Shown here piece after piece: positions 47,951 to 61,875 of a stretch of 64,000 nt of DNA. The translations under genes and the position numbers were made by a program. Location: contig PTFA01000009.1 in NCBI GenBank assembly GCA_003342895.1, positions 9,364,505 to 9,428,504 of the forward strand, written 5' to 3'. This DNA comes from Casuarius casuarius. Its lineage: Eukaryota; Chordata; Aves; Casuariiformes; Casuariidae. How positions within the stretch are numbered: position 1 is the stretch's first letter; each line of letters opens with the position of its first letter. The notes beneath the pieces are model-generated. The model saw only the letters and a program-made list of their open reading frames with translations. It was not told the origin of the DNA and searched no databases.

Positions 47951-50900
47951 ATGTAAAATAACATTTACTAAATTTTTTTTTTAGTTATCACTGTTTGATA
48001 ATTGCCATACCGGAATATATCTGGCATTCTAAAAAAGTTGCTGTTTTGATATTTTTCTAGTAAGAATTCCAGATTCATATCCAGTGAAGAATCAATTACT
48101 AGATGCTGGTGATTTTCCATGGATCCAAAGCTTCCTTTGCCTTTTGTGGAAATTGGGTTACATTTTGGATGGTTGACAGGATAGGGAGTTTCTGCAGAGC
48201 CACGTCTCCACTCTTTGCATGGAAGCTGAAGGCTTTAAAAATCAAGCAAACATTTACCATCACGGAAAGTAGTATAGACTTTTCTAGGACATAACAACTT
48301 TGCTGTAGTTTAGTTTAATTTATGTAGTGCTATAAAACGCATACCAGAAAACTACTCCTATTCAGGGGCTCTCTTGAATGATTTTCGAAGGTTAGAGGAG
48401 GATCGGCGTGGTCTGATAGCGCGGTGGTCTCTAGTCCATTTACTGCCTTTGAGCTCCTCTGCTGTTGTTCACAACCTGAAGAAAATAAGAGTGAAGGTAG
48501 ATGCCAGCTGGTAGGTTAATAAATCTTGTTGTCTGCTACTTTGGAACTGAAGTGTGAGTAGCAAGCGTCATCAGTCCCAGCTACTCCTGGGCCCCCAAAC
48601 CTTCACTTGGCCTGGGAGCTTTTTTTAAAAAAAATTGCAGCTGCTTCTTTCTGTGGTCTAACTGCCTGGTTTGCAAAAGGTGGAGTGCAGACGGTCCCCC
48701 TGCTCCTGCATCTTTCTGTGTCATCAGGAGAACCGGATGCTTTCTTTTAAAAATGTGGAAAACTGGGACATCATTGTAGTTTTCTAGATGTGGGAGCTGC
48801 AGGTGTAGGGTATTTCAAGACTAGTAATAGTTGTATGTAGTGGTTTTTTTATATAGAACACTTAAGTATCTTCAGATCCTGCTTGGCTCCATCTTATTTA
48901 AATCTATGCAACTTTTCTGTAAGAGGAAACAGGCAAACTGAGGTAGAGGTCACCTAATAGCTTCACAAACAAGTCCTCTGCCAGGAAGGAAACTGCAGCA
49001 CTCCCGCTCCACAACATGTGATTTAACAACATCGCTCCTAACAGTCTTTTCCTGAGGAGCATGTAAAATGAAAACAGGCTTATGGAGATTTTAAAAACAA
49101 GCCATGGGGAGTGAGAAATATTGCTCATTTAATCTGCCAGCCTCAAGAGGATACCTCATGAAATATGAGAGTTTTTCTTTAGCTTTGAATTGTGTATGAC
49201 AAGCTTGGTAAAATGCGCCCTGTTTTGGGAGGTTTTGTTTTTTTGTTTTATAATGAGAGAAGCTGTGTCTTTTCAGTACTTGGGATTTCCCAGTGTCATG
49301 CTTATGGAACCAGTAAATGTTAGCATTAAAAATTAGTTCTCAGTCGAACTGCTAGACATGTCCTTACCCAGCCTTATGGGGCTCAAGTAGCATTTTCCTT
49401 TGTGCCTTTAAAGCTTAGCTGATGAATGTGAACAGAAAGTTGCAGAGCTGGTTTATGCTTTCTTTTCATAATAAACAAATTCAGTCATGTTGCAATGAGC
49501 ATTATAATGCAAGCTGTTTGCTTTCTACACAAGCACGCTAATCTGAAAATGCAGTGTGTCCAGGCTAAGAATGTGAGCTGTAGGAAATAAAAAGAAAAAG
49601 CAAGCACCAACTTGTAACACCAATACTGGCAAGGGCAGCCTAATAAATACAAATTGGACCAGACTAATACAGTGTTAGTAGCTTGCCTCAAATGTTCAAG
49701 TCCTGGAAATGAATTAAGGGGTCACATTTCATCAAGATTTGGGGGTGGGGAACAGAATTTGTAATGCAGGTATTTTTTCCCCTCTGGAGTTTACATTAGA
49801 ACTGTGCCGGATTTATAAATCTTGCTACAAACACTGGTTTCCACTTTTTCTACTTTCCCGTTACTGTATCTTAGTTTTTGCGTTTTCCTTATAGCATCAT
49901 GTAACCAGTCCTCTGTACCATTACACTCTGTTAACAGTTATGGATAAACACAGAAAAGGTATTTGCAATACAGATGAGCAGACCTAAGAGCACGTAAGTG
50001 TTCCTACAGACTCTTCTGTTTGAGTCCCAGTCCATAAACACATCATGTATCATTTATATATTTTTTGTCTTATTTGGAATGTAGAAATCCATCTTCTTAA
50101 GCAAATCAGAACCTTTGAATACCCGCTAAGCTTTTTGTCCTCTGCTTGTGAACAGTATCTGTGTATTGCTCATAAGCTCAAAGAGTAGTAGAGCTTGCAG
50201 AAAAAGTAGACTTTCCTTTTACACATAAAAATGCAGTTCCAAAAACTCTGTTCACCTTGGCACAACTTGAAACATTCTTGATTTCTCAAGTTGTCTTTAA
50301 CCAGATACCTTTTTTTCTAAATAGGACCAGGTAAGGAATACCTAGAAATAATTAATGTAGGATGGGACCCTTGGAAAAACAGTTTCATTGTCCCCAGTCA
50401 TGCTAGTTGTTATGCTCACAGAATTTCTTTTTCCAAGCCTCTGTTTTCAAGAGGCTTATGGAAATGAAGAACCAGCAACATGACCTACAACCACTATAAA
50501 ACTGCCACATATACGTGGAATTTGCGAGATACACCATGATGCTTGGCCTCACAGAGGATCTGTGCCTTCTGAAAAGTTTTACTGCTATCAAGGAAAAGGT
50601 TATTTTATACCCAAGTAAATCAGAGTGTGGCATCTAGTCAATACTATGTCTTTGCCACCTCTTATACAAGATACCCCCTTCTTGCAGGTCCCTTCTTTAA
50701 GTTATATCAGTGTTAAATAACGGAACTCTATAGTAACTGAGGCTAATGATGCAGGAGGAATCTGGCCACAAAGGCCACAATTTGACTTTCCCAGATCCAT
50801 ACTTAAATATACTGCAGACAGATGCAATCCCGCTTCATACCACAAGTTGCAGAAGCTTAGATATTTTTCCCTTTGGTGTTTAAAAAAAGTCTACAGTCCA

Positions 50901-53299
50901 GTTCTCCTGGAAACCAGGGGGGATAGAAGTGGTCCTGGAAGTACTCCAAGTGTGCACAGACATGTCTGGTAGTTCCTGTGAGGCAGGGCGGTGGCACGGC
51001 TCGCTCTTTCTGAGCGCTTGGTGTCCCTTTGTGATGGCTGGGCTTCAGGCTCCCTTCCAGCTGAGGCGTTGTTTCAGGCATGGCCCAGATATCAGCACGT
51101 CGTTCACACTCCATAAAGATTGTGGATACATGCTATATTTGGCCTTTCCCCGTCTTCTTTTCCTGGTGAAGGCATTTCCCTCTGATGGCATCTTCTTTCC
51201 CTTCTGGACCATTCCCACTGTGCCCTCCCCACCACAAAAATGAGAAAAAGTATCTGAGACAAGCCTCTGTTCACCTTTCCCAAGGAATAGGCTGGGAAAA
51301 TTACTTCTGTTCCCTGGATTCAGGGAGGAATTTTGCGAACCCTTGGCTGCAGCCTTCCTCCTGCTTTCAGACACTTTGCTTAGCTCATGGGTTGTCCTGG
51401 CAGGATGCTGGTCAAGACGGTGCACCGCAGCTGTCTGCCACCCGCAACACTAGTTTGAATTAGTTAATGGACATTAAGGAGCACCACAGTATATTTTTAT
51501 GCCTAGCAGCTCTATTTTAGGACTTGTTTCTGAAAATATCCTGCTCGGAATTACAGAGTCTTCCCAAGGATCTGAGAATTAAAGTTAGAATCATGTTCTG
51601 GAATATCCATTTTCAGGAAACATCAGCATTTTAATATTTGTGTTTGATCTAGTCTGAAACGAAAATAAATATTTTGAAATATTCATAAAATGGATTTCTT
51701 CAAAATTTTGTTTAATGGGATATTTTGGCATTCTTTGTGAAATGTTAGATATCAGAATATTAGGAGATGAAAGCGTGTGACAGTTGAAATAAATTGGCTT
51801 TACACTAAGAAAAGTTGCTACTTGGAACTGACTGAAACATCATCTTTTCTCAAAGGAGTATCATCATGTCAAATTACAACGCAAACGCGAGATAATCTGA
51901 TCATGCAGACATGTAGAGTGGTAACCTGAGCCTAAAGATAAATAAGGCTTTAACCTAGACTCAGGAATTATAGATGCATCTGGTGGAATGGAAAAAGATA
52001 TGCTTGGGGAAGAAAAGAAGGAATTGGTACATTTATTTATTTTTAACAGACGTTAAGCATTAGACTATATGGAGGAAAGAAGCAATTCTTGCCCAGTTGA
52101 ATAGATTTCGGTAGAGAAAATGTGGACAGGTATCTCTCCACATGGTCTTCATTTTGTTGAATTCGCTTTTGATTGGTTCCCCTCCTTTTCTTCACATATA
52201 TCTGCTAAAAGCCATAGCTTGCACTGATGATTTCAGCAATGCAACGTACCTGTTCTTTTCTTATTTCTTAAAGAAACATGCATCAATTATTTGGTGTATT
52301 CATTGCTGAAACCTCTAGTGAAAAAAATCTGTTATTTAAGAAAAAGTGAAAATGTTTACAGGAAGCAGGAAATGCTGTAGGAGATAAAACATTGAATATC
52401 AACTATACTTCCTCAAATGCTTCTTTCCACAGAAGCACTTCTTTGCTTTCATGAGGAAGCCAGCCGTGGTGGATTTGAGGCACATATCTGTACCACCAAG
52501 CAAGTGGAAGCTCTATTAAAAACTAAGTTTTGAGCAGCAGTGTTTACCTGCCTAGCAAGATGATGTCTTACACACTTGGGCTGTCATTTTAGCATGTACC
52601 CATCAGTGTTGAATTAGCGTTAAACTCTTCCTCTAAATATAACAGCTGTAAACAAAATGTGCTATTATATAATCAGTGGCAGTGCCTTTCGTAATTTTAT
52701 CAACACTGAATTGGAATGCACTTCTTTGCCTACTGCTGCAATGACCAGCCTTATCCCTTTTTGACAGCATTACATAACACTAAAATATATTTCAAGATGA
52801 AAAAGAATTAAAACCCTCCCTACTGTTTTAATCTTCCTCTTCTATTTTGTCTGTGGTTTAAAGCTGTGTCAGGTGTACATCCAAAACACCTCCTCCCCAG
52901 GGTATTTCATTTACAATTTCATTTAATAATGGAAGTGTACTTCCATCTAGCTGTGATGGGAAAGGATTAAATAAAAATATCATTCTAAAATCAAGTAACC
53001 TAAGCCTAGCCTGCCTCTGTGCTCTGCAAATGAAGTAGGTCTGGAAGGGCTTGTTATTAGTCTATAATATTGAAACTGATAAACTATTAGCATTTTGTCA
53101 GCCAGAATATCTGCTAAACATTTTTTGCAGATTGCCTCAACAAGAACTGTGACTGTTTTTAGACATATCTGGCACTGCAGATTTTTTTTCCATCCTGCAT
53201 TTCAGTGATTTAAAGGGCCTTGGCTGGGCAGAAGGATGTCAGCTGTTTGGTTTAAAATGCTGTTATAAGAGTGAACAAGATTTAAAGAGGCAGTAGGTA

Positions 53300-53360
53300 A
53301 AAGTCTGGCCTCATTGAAGCTAGTGGGAGCATTGCCACTGAATTTAATGGCTTTTTCATC
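53300..53360. repeat. Ancient amniote palindromic repeat relic
   Basis: GTCTGGCCTCATTGAAGCTA, then GTGGGAGCATTGCCACTGAA and TTTAATGGC. The arms CATTGAAGCTAGTGG and CCACTGAATTTAATG pair at 11 of 15 positions around a GAGCATTG loop. This is the clearest of the GGCCCCATTGAAGTCAATGG-type relics here. Confidence 0.55.
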
Positions 53361-54399
53361 CATTTTTATTCTTATTAAATTTTCCATTTCCAGAAATTGC
53401 CCTTTCTTTTCCATTCAGCTTCTCCCACTTTGAATATTAGTGTTAAGAGCGAGTGCTGAGATAAAGTAGCAATCCCTTCCTTTACACAGATGCCATCTCC
53501 ACAGCTCACTTCTGTGGCAGTTACATAAGACCATAATGATGCATGTGTGCATATAAAAATAGTAAGTGCAGGTATTCATTTATAAAAAAGACCTCCTTAA
53601 TAGACTTTCTGGCTACGCTTCAAAATGGGTTTTGTGACCACTGATGAATTTCAGCACCTCTGTGATGTAAAGAAACTACTCTAATCTTTATGGAAAGAAA
53701 TAGCAGGGCAAGCTCTGTGCTGTGTGTTGTGTCAAACTAAAACGCATCGATGTGTCGCAGGAGGGGGGAGATACGGGCTTTCTGAAGAGAAGATTTCCAC
53801 TTTGTCTTGTCATTGCACAGTTTCAAAGACGATGAGAAACAAGGTGTGTCTTTGGTAAAATAGGTAAAAAATTATAACAGTTTTTGCTGCAGTAGCATTT
53901 TATATTGTTTTAGCATTTTCTCCTATACTTAAAATCGGGAATAATAAAGGATATCCTTCCAGCTTCAGGCATGGAAAAGGAAGCATATTGCTGAGTTGGA
54001 ACTTCTAAATTATAGTCTGCTAAAAACTGAAGCTCTTAGCCGCCACAAAAGACAGATTTTTAACAATAGACCAGGGCAGATAGAGGAGGCAAAGCTGTAG
54101 ATCCATATGGATCCATAACCATCACAGCTTTATAAAGCAGCACTCAGGAGACACATGAGTAAAAACAGAGGCTAGCAAACTGAGTAGTGTTCATCCCTCA
54201 GAAAGCGCAATGCTTTCCTTTGTATGGCAGAGTGACCACAGTTTTGCAACATGCCAATAAAATGTATTTACTTTTCTTTGCTGAATAACCTGAACGAAAG
54301 CATTGCTGAAAGCATGCTTTTTAGTCAACATTGGCCACATCTCTGAGTGACTACTCATGGGCCATTCAGGGTCAAGCTCTCGCAACTAAAATGACCAAG

Positions 54400-54960
54400 G
54401 GTGGCGCAGGGGACTTGCCAGGCCCGTGCTTCAGGCCGCGTGCCAGTACCTGCCATCCTCCCTGGTGGCAGCAGGCTCTTTCACGCGCGCTGGCATTGCT
54501 GCACACCAAGCCCCTTCCCAGGGCACTGTCCCCGCTGGGGGCATTTCTTGGCCAGCCCTTACGATGGACTTCATCTCTCATGCTTTAGCAGGTCTGTCTG
54601 TATGCACCAGGACAACCCCACGTCTCGTCCCTTCTCACCGGTGGCTCTCGTGCTGCTCATCTGCTCAAAATCTGCAGCTCTGAGCTGGCGGGTCTCTCCG
54701 TGAGCTGACCGTGGCACCTTCGTATTGCTGTGGCATTGCCCTTGGGAGCAGACCGAAAACCATCCTTGATCCCCTCTCAGATGACCAATGGTCCAGAGTA
54801 GTTTCAGCCCTCCCCACAAGCAGGTGGCCCTGAGAGGACGCGTTGCACCCCACCGTTGCTTGTCCCCCTCCCTGCGCTCTTTAATTGCGACTGTGGCCAG
54901 AGACTTGGGGTCACGCAGCAGCCAGGCCGCCCAGGAGCCGTGCTGGCGGCAGCCTGCTGT
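54400..54960. other. GC-rich islet
   Basis: GC-rich patch in the downstream intron with few CpGs relative to C+G and several overlapping chance open frames on both strands. Nothing recognised. Confidence 0.35.
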
Positions 54961-56696
54961 GCACCTGCTTTCAAGGGAGTTTCTCAGCGTTTCTGTCAAT
55001 GCTGAGCACGCTGCAATGTTTCAGTCCCCTCGGATGCCAACTGAACAGTCCTATGCAATTTTTCTGTCTTCGAGTTCCATATATAGCAGATATGTATTTT
55101 TACTTCAGTCTCCTGTTTTGCTATCCATACTTCCCCCAAATTCTGCTGCTCTTTCTTCAGTTTCCTGGATTAATTTGCTCAGGCGGCAGTTCTACAAACA
55201 CAGGTGCTACCTTAACGAAAGAGGAGGGAAGGGGGCTGCATGGGTGTCACACTCAAGCTTGGCAGCCCCTTACTGACGTGCACCCCCAAAAAATAAAACA
55301 AACAAAAGACCACTACAAGTAATCCAAACTGAACATAAACTTAGCGCATAACTAGGGCTGTGAAACTTCAGGCTGTCAGAAGGATTGAAGAAAACACCTT
55401 GTGGCCAAAATGGCATCTCTGACCTGTTTGTCCATTCTGTCACGTACTTCAACTAACCTTTCCATTTCTTTGCTTGCAGTCAAAACTCGGTGACAGTTTT
55501 GCCTTTCATATTCGCTTTCAATTGTAATTTTTTGAGTTTGTGTGAAGTGTGCAACCAAACAGTAAATTCTTGTAACATCATGCTGGCAGGCCTAAAAAAA
55601 AGTGTGAGATCTTTTCAAATACTGCTTTATGCCATTCATTGATCTCGGCAGAAAACAATCCATTCAGACCTGGAGTCGCTATTGGAAATTAGGGGACAGC
55701 CTAGTAATTGGATTAGGGTATGCTTTTATTTGTAGCAGTTTCTCAAAACGAAGCTCCTGTTTTGTTTCATTGATTGCCCAATCTTTCTGCCATTGAATGC
55801 CACTCACATAGCTGAAGAGACAGAGCAAAATTGAGGGGAAATGTTATGTATGTGTGTGTTCCCATGAATATAATCAGGTAAGTAGAGATGATAAGCACAT
55901 CTCCATACAAACACAAAAATATGCTTTGTTAGTCCACAGCAATTGTTACCAGCATAGTCCATAAGAACTGGAAGAGCCACCAGTTGCATCAGTATTAATG
56001 TTCCTGCCAACCACCTTCTCAGGTGCCCGTGAGGGTATAACTTGAGGACATTTGGATCCCGTGTGTGAATCTGAGGCCTTTGGAATCTGCATTATTGAAG
56101 GGATTGGAGAGGAGAGGGACAAATTGAGTTTGACTTGCACATTCGAGAGATGGGTAGGAAACCCTAAATTGAATTTGCAGGGTGTGCACCTAAGAAACAC
56201 TCTGGACTCAGTCAGGTACGGAGCACACATCAGCCTGGAGACAGTTGCAAAGTTATAACTTAAGGCCCTAAAATATTCTTTTTCTACTAGTCCTTCGGAA
56301 CAAATCTGCACTGAAAGCATTGATTACAACTCTTATGCAATGGATCATTTTCTTCCATCGGAGCCATGCTACACATTTTACCTCACTGTGTTTACGAAAT
56401 ATGTCCTCAGACAATTTAATGCTCCTTTTCCTTCCAGCTCTCTGAGCCTTGCACATAGTCCTTCAGAGCAGTTCAGAAGTCGCAGGTGGAAGGCAAGGTC
56501 GCATCTGCCATGGCGTGAGACCCATGCCAGTCAGCCAGGCACAGTCCCACTGGGCACCTTTTTCCTGCCATTTCATCACCCTCAAGGAGGAAAGATCATA
56601 TCCTAGGTGGGCAAAGCTGCAGTTGCCTTTGCAACCACACTCCGTTTTATCCCGTGGTCACCATAAGCTCATGAGATTAAAAATAAAAACACACCA

Positions 56697-56707
56697 CCCC
56701 CCCCCCC
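56697..56707 (+). repeat. C11 homopolymer
   Basis: Eleven consecutive C bases following an ACACCA stretch. Confidence 0.85.
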
Positions 56708-59700
56708 ACTCGCACTTCTTCTGAGAGTGAGAAACACAGGAAACATCATTAATCATGCAAATTGTCCCCGTGGCAAAATGATCTTACTCCCTCCTCACAT
56801 CAATATTCTTGACACCCGTCTTAAAACTTAGGTCATACATATCCATCTACTGCTAGAAGTGTCAGAAGGGTAGAAATATCCCTTCACTATTTTTAGGGTC
56901 ATATCAAAAGTATTTATCAGCTTTCTGGCACCTCATCTAATTTGTCATATTTGATGCTATCTGCAGTCTGGGGGAGGGAGGAAATGAAGTCCTTTAGAAA
57001 CCACATGGCAGATGGATGAAGCTCCATAAGCTACAAGGAACAAAATTGCAGCATGGTTAAAAGTGACTATGCAGGCGTTGCTCTCCCTGAAGGAACCTCC
57101 CTGTTGCTGCTCTTAGGAAGTCACCTTCTGTCATCTTCTCCAGGTCGGCAGGCTGCAAAGGGTCACTCGAGGGGGTGCTTCGTCACCACCCCGGTGTTTG
57201 CCTGCAGGGCAGCCAGGCCGAGCCTCGGGAGGTTGGAGATCTGCTCACTCCCATAGAGCAATGCCGATTTATGGCAGAACTGGCAGCTGATTTCTGGTTA
57301 CTCTGCGCTTCACTTTTAGTGATATCAGCACTTCCTCGTGGTGACAAGGAGGTTCTGTTTCCTTCAGCTTATACCCTTGGCAGTGTATCACAGTGCAAAT
57401 GTGTGTGAGGCCAAGGCTCAATCTGTGTATTCATAATTCATAATATTCATACTAGTTTATATGTGAAAGATGTTGATATTTTTGTTTTTCAGTAAAAACA
57501 GTACTGTTTGAAAGCTATCCCAGCTCCTTTGTAACATGCAGCTCAAGCCCCACATCAGGCGATAGAAGGGCAGCTCCTTTAATCTACAGGTAGCAGGTTC
57601 ATCTGCCTTGTGAAATGAAATTTAGATATTTTCCTAGCACTATTGGTTTTTAGAAGGCAATGTATTCAGGCTGAAACTTTGCCCACATGCCATCTGCTTC
57701 AGCCTTATCTTTCTTTAAAGAGAAAACTGAATATACAATGTCCACTTGGCTTTCACAGTGTTATGTAAGGTTTCAGTTTAGTTTTGGATTTGCAGTTTTG
57801 GAGGCCCCAAACAGCGCTTGGAATAAGCTCTTGCGTTTATTTTCAGGAAAAGATTGGTGACAAAAATCAATACCATCTTCATAGTTATAATGAATGTGAC
57901 CCATAGCCTTTTTTTAGGATGACCACAAGCTTCCATCGTATGTCTGAGGTCTATTTGCAAATATTGATTTATATTGCAAATTATCTCAAGTCATTTCATG
58001 TGGAATCTTAAGGTCTTGCAGTTTTGCTCTCCCTGCTCTGCTTGGTATCAAAGGTGCAGCTGTAGATCAAAATACATGCCCACAAACATTACCAATAGCC
58101 TAGGTTGCTAAGTTATAATGAGTTGTTTTAGTTTTTTTTAAGAATTTTAAGGAGGAGCTTTCTCAGAAAGCACTACTTTAGTTAAAACATTGCTTTGGAG
58201 TCAGAGCAGACTGTTTACTCAAAGAGAAAAAAAGTGGAACCTTCATATGCAAATATATGGCATTTCAAAATGTCATATAGCGGCACCTACATATAAATAA
58301 GCTGCTCTCTGGATTCTGCACTAGCCAGGCAGCTTTGATATAGAAATTAGATAGGAGTACACAAAGTAGAAACAGCAGGATACCACTGGGTCAAGTTTTG
58401 TGAGTTTTGTTCCTTAATGACTACTTAACTACGTTAACTAATATTGCTCTATCACTGCACGTTAGACTAGGAACACTTCTGAATAACTGTTGTTTGGTTT
58501 TGGTGTTAAATGTGTTGGTAAGTGCTGCACGAGACGGCCCTCCAAGGCCGATGCTCTGCTGCCCAGCCTGGGTGCTGCCTCGGTTAGATGTAGAGCGCCG
58601 AAGAACCTCTTTCTGCAGACGCTCTGGCTCAGGCCCCCGGGGATAGTGCTGGAAGTGGAGGATGTGGTGGTACATGCTTCCTAGATAAATATCCCCTCAG
58701 CCACCCTCTGCCTCATTCTGCAGGTCCTTGCCTCCTTTATCCACTGTGAAGGAAACACAATTTCATCATATGAAGACGCATTTTCTGCCTCTAACATCCA
58801 CGTATTGGGATGATATTTCCATTGCTGTTTAATTTGGTATTAAAGAGTAAATTGCAACTCTCAACCATAGCTCTGTTCCTCTTAGAGGGGAGGACTTGGT
58901 CCCACTGTGAATTTTCAAACACCTCTATCGTTGGCATGGAAAGTGAACCACCCTTTTAGCCATTGAGGGGAATTTCTCACAAAAGTGGTGAAACTGGCTC
59001 TGCTCGTGCTGTGCCATGTGCAGTGGATACAGTAGTCTTGTCTCTGCCTTCAGGCACACTGCCTAATTGGAGAGAACCTTACAAATCTCTAAACTGACAC
59101 CAACTTTTTTTCAACACAGAATTACAATAATAATAAGATTCACTCATCCTCTGAGGGCTCTGTCATGAGCTGCCTAAGGAGATCATACACAGGAGAAAGA
59201 CTACCACTTTATTCCTTTACAAGAACTCCCTGTATGGCTGGTTTCTGAACAGGAGGAAAGCAGCTCCCATGGGGCCAGTAGCACTTCTCTTATATAGGGG
59301 ATCGGAGTGAAAGGAACATAAACTGCATGCCAAAAACCAAAGAATAGCTGAGTTAGCACAAAGAAGGATTTAATCTATTCTAGGAACGGAGTTAATGGAG
59401 ATTTATTCAATCCTGGAACAAAAGAAGAAAGCACAAACTGTAAGGCCCCCTTTACCCAGGGCTTTGATAAATCCACAGTAGGGCCCCACATCATTAAATC
59501 ACAGCCGTAAAAATAATTCCAGGCCTGGAGATAACACACTTATGGTGATAGCCTTAAAAAGCTCAATCTCTGTAGTTTATCCACAGCAGTATTGAGAGGT
59601 GCTTTGCTTACAGTTAACAGAGAGACAGTAAGGGGAGCTGAAGACCTTTTTGATTTAGCAGGCAAAAGCCTAACAGGCACCGATGTCTAGAAGCTGAAGC

Positions 59701-61852
59701 CACATTGTGTCTAACTAGAAGGCAGGCAAGTACCTTCAACATGCAGGGATTAACCACTCTGCGAAGCTGCTGAAGGAAGAGGTCGATTTGTCATCTCTTG
59801 ATGTCCCCAAATCAAATGTGGATGTATTTTTGAAAGATCTGCTTTAAACTACAACCACCACTGCTTTTACCAAAGGCCTTGTTAGGGGTAAATGGATGAA
59901 ACGTGACGGTGAGGAAGTAGAGGAGGTCAGACAAAGTGAGTCAACAGCCTGTTCTGACCTTTAACTCCCTGGACGAAATGGTAGCCTTAGCGAGGTGTTG
60001 TGAGCCTTCCAGTGTGAGCACCTGAACACGTGAAAACGCTGGTCTGAAGAAACACTTCAGCCTGCGTGGCATTTTTTCTGTTCTCTTTCATCCTGGCTAA
60101 TATTCCTGGCTGTTCTCATTCAACTGTGTGAGCAATGGTTACTGGTGCCTACTTGTATCGCTGTGCTACTTTCGGATTATATTGCACCTTGTATTGCAGT
60201 AGCTACCTAGTAGGACCTACTCTTCCGTGTAGGGGCCTCAGGTGCTAGGGGTCTATACAGTCCATAGGGGAAGGCACCCGTGCTTAGCCAGTGACTATGG
60301 ATGGACTACGATCAGTGGAACAACAAAGAAGGGTAAGACGAAGGGTTACACTTGCTTAGTTTTGAATAGACAAGTAGTCTTGTTATGTACAGGCAAAAAG
60401 ATTAACAAGTTGCCTGATTTCAAGCAGTCTTCTCAAATAATGAAGACACATTCACAGACTTTGTAAATATAAGTACATTTGGATTTCAAAAACTCAAGAG
60501 AGAGCTTTAACATATATAGCATAGCCCACATATATATGCTGACAAGCTTAAAGTATTTTGTTCTCTGAACATCTGGGGATTATTAGTGTCTTAATTCATT
60601 AGTTTCTATTATTAATTATGGCAGCAGGCTGAATAATTACGATACACTGCTGCAAGAGACAGAGTGCAATACTTTTTTTTTTCAAAGTGTATTAGGACAT
60701 CTTGCTGTCATCTTGAACATAAAAAGCACTAGATTATTTTCAAAAAGGAAAGTGGATGTTATCTTATTCCAGGAAACTCATTTGCATAGGGACATTTAAA
60801 ATTAATAAATGACTGCTGTGTTGAGCAAGCTTATTTTGTGCCTGAGAAAAGATGTGAATATAATGTAATTCATAAGGTTCCATTTCTTTTTTCTTCTTGG
60901 TAAAGTAGCTAATATGGGGGTGGTATTTTTTATACCATATATGTGGAAAAACTGGCTCAAAGTTCATGCTTACAGTGGCTGCAGAATGAATTTGGGTGAG
61001 GGCTGTAACATACTGGTGCCAGACATTTTCAACTGGCATTATGGTGTCTTACTTCAACTATCTTTCAGGGAGAGTGGGCTGGTGAACTCCCTTTTGAGCT
61101 GCAGCAAGCAATTCCTCCTAAATTTTCAGTCCAACGCCTACCAAAATAGTAATTTTTAGGCAGGTTGCTTGGGCACATTCTCTACATTGCAAAGGGATGT
61201 TATATTTGCAAGATCAAGAGTCAACGTGTTAACAAGGTCTTAAAAGAACATAACATCCTGTGTCAAGATAATTAATAGGTCAGGTAGGAGCAGCTGTTAA
61301 TGACATGGTAGGTCTGTGCTGGTAGAAGATAGTTTGTCAACTGGAAGCATTTGTCAAGGGCAGGATGTCTGGATGTGTTGAACAAAGACTCAGGAGAAAT
61401 CTCTCAGCATAGTTTTTCATTAGAAATAAGTAGGAAGCCTGCTTAAGGACTTCACCCTCATAAGTTGCTGTGAGACCTCAATTCTTGTTGCATACTACTA
61501 GAGGGAGGGGGAGGCACCAGAAAACCAACTAAAGCCATTCTGCACTTTTAGAGGTAAATAGTCTGAAAGAACACCATTACCATTTAATTCCTCCCGATTT
61601 TGCAGAGAGCCATTTGAACTTCTGTGGACATTGCAGAGTCAGCAGTTGCTGCTCTTTTGGGGTAAAAAGGAGCTTCTTCAGCCCAGCAATGTTTGCAAAG
61701 ACTGAAGAGGAGTTACATAGACTCTCCCTACGCTCATTAGTGATATTCAGACTCTCACTGCCAATGAATCACTGTAGCTCTTTCACAAAACTTATGACAT
61801 CCCATACCTTTTTTCCTCAGGCTGGTACTCTCTGGACCTTTATTTTGACACT

Positions 61853-61875
61853 TAAACTTCATAAACTTCATAAAC
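61853..61875 (+). repeat. Tandem 9-mer AAACTTCAT
   Basis: Two direct copies of AAACTTCAT plus a partial third. Confidence 0.75.

Noticed and set aside
48890..49020. Possible MIR core (GAGGAAACAGGCAAACTGAGG)
   Set aside because: The block is broken by an insertion and flanking MIR blocks are not convincing.
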